Shown here one piece after another: positions 4,470 to 7,078 of a DNA stretch of 7,078 bases. Position 1 is the first letter of the stretch. Each line of letters opens with the position of its first letter. Under the pieces are notes generated by a model that ran no database searches, was not told the DNA's origin, and was given only the letters and a program-made list of their open reading frames with translations. The DNA lies in NCBI GenBank assembly GCA_903954205.1, contig CAJBMR010000244.1:1-7078 (forward strand), written 5' to 3'. Source of the DNA: an uncultured bacterium (GTDB taxonomy: Bacteria; Actinomycetota; Actinomycetes; S36-B12). Made by a program: the position numbers and the translations under genes.

Positions 4470-5429
4470 ATGTCCACGGGTCCCGGCGAGGCGACTGCTG
4501 CGGCTCCCATGTCGCCTCCGGGGCTCACGGTGGCCGCTGTCGCCCGCCGACTCGGGGTCGCCCCGGCGACACTGCGCACCTGGGATCGTCGCTACGGCCT
4601 CGGGCCGAGCCAGCACTCGGCGGGTGCGCACCGTCGCTACTCGCCCGCGGATGTCGAGCGACTCGAGCGCATGCGGCGACTGGTGCTGTCCGGTGTGCCG
4701 CCGGCGGAGGCAGCCCGGGTGAGCCAGGCGGTCGGTCTCGATGGCGATGACCCGATCGGCGGCGCGCCGCTTGTCGACGTGTCGGCGAGGCAAGGTGGCG
4801 GTCACGTCGTCGCTATCCCTGGGGGCACGCCTAATGCACGGGGTCTCGCTCGCGCAGCCATCGCACTTGATGCGGACTCATGCCGCAGCATCGTGGGCGA
4901 GACGCTTGACCGCCGCGGAGTCGTCTGGACCTGGGATCACCTCATCGTGCCCGTGCTCATCGGCGTCGGCCAGAAGTGGGAGCAGTCGGGCAGCGGCATC
5001 GATGTCGAGCATGTCCTCTCCGAGGCGATTCAGGCGGAATTCAGTGAGCGCGTCAGCCGAGCCCCCGCCACATCGCCGGCCACCGTCCTGCTCGCGGCTG
5101 CACCAGGGGAACTGCACGTGCTCCCCATGTGGGCGCTGGCTGCAGGACTAGCGGAGCGTCAGGTCGCGATGCGCATGATGGGCGCGCGCACGCCCGCCGG
5201 GGCCCTGGGGCAGGCGATGCGACGTATCGGACCCGGTGCCGTGCTCGTGTGGTCCCAAACCCCTGAGTCGGGTGACCCTGCCGAGTTGGTCGTCCTGCCC
5301 GAGCTGCGGCCCGAGCCGCTCATCCTCCTGGGAGGCCCCGGCTGGTGGCCCGTCGCACCGCCGCGTGGCGAGCGGGTCTCCGACCTCTCCGAGGCCATCA
5401 CGATGCTGGCGCGCGCCGCTGGCGCCTGA
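4470..5429 (+). CDS. MerR-type regulator with CarH-like cobalamin-binding domain
   Basis: 319 residues. Residues 18-76 are a MerR winged helix: TVAAVARRLGVAPATLRTW, then the RRYG and GAHRRYSPADVERL wing. A linker (about 90-122) leads to a four-helix B12 cap domain containing W170-x9-E180-H181, the Wx9EH signature of CarH/LitR proteins. Residues 203-315 form the Rossmann-like B12 fold: TVLLAAAPGELHVLP holds E214 and H216 (the lower-ligand His of ExHxxG), and LLGGPGWWP (286-294) is the late GG loop. CarH proteins repress DNA as B12-bound tetramers that fall apart in light. Two departures are visible: E171 occupies the position of the light-adduct His132 of Thermus CarH, and P219 replaces the ExHxxG glycine. 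Light sensing is therefore doubtful, and B12 or another ligand may or may not be bound. The start is supported by GGAG (4457-4460), 9 nt upstream. The gene is divergent from whiD and its stop overlaps the next start. Confidence 0.88.
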   Translation: MSTGPGEATAAAPMSPPGLTVAAVARRLGVAPATLRTWDRRYGLGPSQHSAGAHRRYSPADVERLERMRRLVLSGVPPAEAARVSQAVGLDGDDPIGGAPLVDVSARQGGGHVVAIPGGTPNARGLARAAIALDADSCRSIVGETLDRRGVVWTWDHLIVPVLIGVGQKWEQSGSGIDVEHVLSEAIQAEFSERVSRAPATSPATVLLAAAPGELHVLPMWALAAGLAERQVAMRMMGARTPAGALGQAMRRIGPGAVLVWSQTPESGDPAELVVLPELRPEPLILLGGPGWWPVAPPRGERVSDLSEAITMLARAAGA

Positions 5430-6184
5430 TGGTGCCGGCCTCCCCTTCCTCGATTTGGGCACGCGGTGTCGACCTCGGCGCCCGTGGCAGGTACGCCGAG
5501 TCGGCCGAGCACTTCGCGGGACTGCTCGGAGTAGACGACAGGTGGAAGTCCCTCGCGCTCTCGTCACTTGCGAGCCATCGGCGCCAGATCGGAGACGCCG
5601 CGGGAGCTGCCGATCTCGACGCCGAAGCGCTGCTGGGCGCAACCGATGCGGAGTCGCGCGCGGATGCGCTCATCGGGCTCGCCGCCGACGCCGTCGCCTC
5701 GGCTGATCCCGCACGCGCGACGGTGTGGCATGTCGAGAGCGCACAGCCTGCGACCTCGGGGTGGCGGACTCTCACGCGGTGGCACTGGGTCGGTGCAGAA
5801 CTCGCTTTGCTCGCAGGCGACAAGGCAACTGCCACCGAGCATGCACGGCAGGCCATCGCCACCTGCCTCGACCACTCTCCTCGGCATTCAGCCAAGTCCC
5901 GCATCGTCCTCGCCGCCGTCACCGGCGACGTCGATGACCTGGTCGCCGTCGGCCCCATCCTGGCCTCGGAGGGGTGGGTCACCCTGGAGTGGCCGCTGGC
6001 TCTCGTCGCGGCCGACCATGCCCCGCTGGCGCCCCCCTCGTGGCTGGGTGAGGCATGGGAGGCCGGCCGGGGAGCGACGTACACGATCGAGGAGTGCCTG
6101 CCTGCGGGACTGCAGCCCGTGTGGCGGAGCCATCCGGGCGTCCGCCGCCTGCGTGAGGATCGGCCCCCGACCGGGGGCGAGTAG
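5429..6184 (+). CDS. TPR-like helical protein of unknown function
   Basis: 251 residues from ATG 5429, whose A is the last base of the upstream TGA (TGATG). With no Shine-Dalgarno present, translational coupling to the B12-domain regulator is the likely mode of initiation. A frame open further upstream to 5345 would only add an Arg-rich extension overlapping the previous gene. No signal peptide or membrane segment is visible. The N-terminal two thirds consist of Ala-rich helix pairs resembling degenerate tetratricopeptide repeats: about 10-34 (W-ARG-x3-GARGRYAESAEHFAGLL), 39-69, 74-100 and 117-146. The last third is Trp- and Pro-containing and unfamiliar. TPR-like proteins usually bind partner proteins, and coupling suggests a partner or co-regulator of the CarH-like protein. 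I do not recognise a family with an assigned function. Confidence 0.82.
   Translation: MVPASPSSIWARGVDLGARGRYAESAEHFAGLLGVDDRWKSLALSSLASHRRQIGDAAGAADLDAEALLGATDAESRADALIGLAADAVASADPARATVWHVESAQPATSGWRTLTRWHWVGAELALLAGDKATATEHARQAIATCLDHSPRHSAKSRIVLAAVTGDVDDLVAVGPILASEGWVTLEWPLALVAADHAPLAPPSWLGEAWEAGRGATYTIEECLPAGLQPVWRSHPGVRRLREDRPPTGGE
6163..6178 (+). other. Short GC hairpin just before guaB
   Basis: GCCCCC (6163-6168) and GGGGGC (6173-6178) form a perfect 6-bp stem with a GACC loop in the last codons of the upstream gene, ending 15 nt before the guaB start. There is no U tract. It may slow read-through from the upstream operon or do nothing. Confidence 0.35.
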
Positions 6185-6187
6185 CCT
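6182..6187 (+). promoter_or_regulatory. Putative leaderless -10 element (TAGCCT) of guaB, overlapping the preceding stop
   Basis: TAGCCT begins with the TAG stop of the preceding gene and is followed by six bases and then ATG 6194. This is the same hexamer and the same spacing as before the THUMP-like methyltransferase. Transcription 7 nt after the hexamer would start at the A of ATG. guaB has no clear Shine-Dalgarno, which fits a leaderless mRNA. No good -35 box is visible. Confidence 0.45.
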
Positions 6188-6193
6188 GACGCC

Positions 6194-7078
6194 ATGTCGG
6201 ACGGACCCTCCCTGCCCGAGCCCTTCGCCTACCTCGGGCTGACCTTCGACGATGTGCTGCTGCTCCCCGCAGAGTCCGACGTCGTTCCCAGCGAGGTCGA
6301 CACCACGAGCCGCCTCACGCGCAATATCAGCGTGAAGGTGCCGCTCCTCTCGAGCGCGATGGATACGGTCACCGAGGCACGCATGGCCATCGCCATGGCC
6401 CGCCAGGGCGGCGTGGGAATCCTGCATCGCAATCTCTCTATTGAGGATCAGGCCGCGCAGGTCGACATGGTCAAGCGCTCCGAGGCAGGCATGGTGAGCA
6501 ATCCGGTGACCTGCGGCCCCGACAACACGCTGGCGGAGGTCGACACCCTCTGCGCCCGTTATCGGGTGAGCGGCGTGCCTGTCGTCGACGAGAGCCAGAT
6601 GCTCCTCGGCATCATCACCAATCGCGATATGCGGTTCGAAGACGATATGGGCCGTCGGGTGAACGAGGTGATGACGCCGATGCCGCTCATCACCGCTCCG
6701 GTGGGTGTCGATCCCGAGGAGGCGCTGCGCATCCTCGCGACGCACAAGGTCGAGAAGCTCCCCCTCGTTGACGCCCACGGTCGACTCGGAGGCCTCTTCA
6801 CCGTCAAGGACTTCGTCAAGTCCGACAAGTACCCCCTGGCGACCAAGGACGCCCACGGTCGACTCATCGTGGGTGCCGCGGTGGGTGTTGGCCCCGACGC
6901 AGAGAAGCGCGCACACGACCTCATCGATGCGGGTGTCGACCTACTCATCGTTGACACCGCGCACGGTCACTCGCGCGCCGTTGTCGAGATGGTGGCCTTG
7001 CTCAAGCGCACCACGTCGGTCGACGTGGTCGGCGGCAATGTGGCGACCCGCGAGGGTGCCCTCGCGCTCGTCGAGGCG
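6194..7078 (+). CDS. guaB: Inosine-5'-monophosphate dehydrogenase, N-terminal 295 residues (3' end cut by window)
   Basis: The frame is open from ATG 6194 to the window end without a stop. IMP dehydrogenase oxidises IMP to XMP with NAD+, the rate-limiting step of guanine nucleotide synthesis, as a cytoplasmic tetramer/octamer. The N-terminal GLTFDDVLLLP (15-25) and PLLSSAMDTVTE (50-61) are diagnostic. A tandem CBS (Bateman) pair that binds regulatory nucleotides occupies about 100-217, including VSGVPVVDE and KVEKLPLVDAHGRL. The barrel resumes at DAHGRLIVGAAVG (219-231), VDTAHGHS (253-260, NAD/IMP site Asp) and VVGGNVAT (278-285). The catalytic-Cys loop expected some 15-20 residues later lies outside the window. 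The start gives the normal short N-terminus. It is 9 nt downstream of the TPR-like gene, so both read-through and its own leaderless promoter are possible. Confidence 0.97.
   Translation, partial: MSDGPSLPEPFAYLGLTFDDVLLLPAESDVVPSEVDTTSRLTRNISVKVPLLSSAMDTVTEARMAIAMARQGGVGILHRNLSIEDQAAQVDMVKRSEAGMVSNPVTCGPDNTLAEVDTLCARYRVSGVPVVDESQMLLGIITNRDMRFEDDMGRRVNEVMTPMPLITAPVGVDPEEALRILATHKVEKLPLVDAHGRLGGLFTVKDFVKSDKYPLATKDAHGRLIVGAAVGVGPDAEKRAHDLIDAGVDLLIVDTAHGHSRAVVEMVALLKRTTSVDVVGGNVATREGALALVEA
6770..6865 (+). repeat. 18-bp direct repeat inside guaB
   Basis: GACGCCCACGGTCGACTC occurs at 6770-6787 and again, identically, at 6848-6865, 78 bp apart and in the same frame, encoding DAHGRL both times. 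Both protein segments are ordinary conserved parts of IMP dehydrogenase, so this is probably coincidence of codon choice rather than a duplication. Confidence 0.7.

Noticed and set aside
5345..5428. Upstream start for the TPR-like protein
   Set aside because: It would overlap the B12-domain gene by 85 nt and add an Arg-rich tail unlike the rest; the TGATG start is the more natural choice.
6770..6865. 18-bp direct repeat in guaB as a sign of duplication or recombination
   Set aside because: Both copies fall in separately conserved IMP dehydrogenase segments, so identical codon choice explains it.
5888..6916. 342-codon open frame antisense to the TPR-like gene and guaB
   Set aside because: It spans two convincing plus-strand genes and its His/Arg/Gly-rich translation matches no family; it is a codon-bias shadow.
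1..7078. Mobile elements, CRISPR arrays, tRNA/rRNA genes, defence systems
   Set aside because: No transposase, integrase, regularly spaced repeats, cloverleaf or nuclease-type genes are visible; the genes are conserved chromosomal ones.

Overview
The window is chromosomal DNA from a high-GC Gram-positive bacterium (Actinomycetia). The evidence is the GC-rich, G/C-ending codon use, an actinobacteria-only WhiB family gene, a GroEL with the His-rich tail typical of actinobacterial GroEL1, an actinobacterial THUMP-like methyltransferase, and TANNNT -10 elements placed for leaderless transcription. The genus cannot be named from sequence alone. All seven genes look intact except where the window edges cut the first and last. 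I see no insertion sequences, phage genes, tRNAs, rRNAs or CRISPR arrays.

Layout. 1-312 (+) is the C-terminal end of a homocysteine S-methyltransferase (mmuM-like). It converges on, and overlaps by 4 nt, a THUMP-like class I SAM methyltransferase (309-1553, -). Both stops are read from one shared CTAG. 1554-1764 is a divergent control region. It holds a putative leaderless promoter for the methyltransferase and a sigma-A promoter for groES that lies within two tandem CIRCE operators, so HrcA control of heat shock is expected. groES (1765-2064, +) and groEL1 (2214-3845, +) follow, separated by 149 nt that can form a long stem-loop. 3846-4031 carries two large hairpins; the second is a bidirectional intrinsic terminator shared with the convergent whiB gene. 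The whiD/whiB3-type regulator (4032-4331, -) has its own promoter and Shine-Dalgarno. It is divergent from a MerR-type, CarH-like B12-domain regulator (4470-5429, +). That regulator is translationally coupled (TGATG) to an uncharacterised TPR-like helical protein (5429-6184, +). guaB (IMP dehydrogenase, 6194 to beyond the window end, +) starts 9 nt further on and probably has its own leaderless promoter overlapping the preceding stop codon.

How it fits together. The groES-groEL1 ... whiB3/whiD ... guaB order is, from memory, a conserved actinobacterial block; in Mycobacterium tuberculosis sigD lies between whiB3 and guaB2. Here that interval holds a CarH-like regulator and a TPR-like protein instead. 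The parts most worth a second look are: the CarH-like protein, which keeps the Wx9EH signature and the cobalamin-ligating His but has Glu where light-sensing CarH has its upper-ligand His, and Pro in place of the ExHxxG glycine; its divergent arrangement with the Fe-S regulator whiD; and the tight interlocking of CIRCE operators with the groES promoter. I do not see a wholly new multi-gene system, and most of the window is conserved core chromosome.
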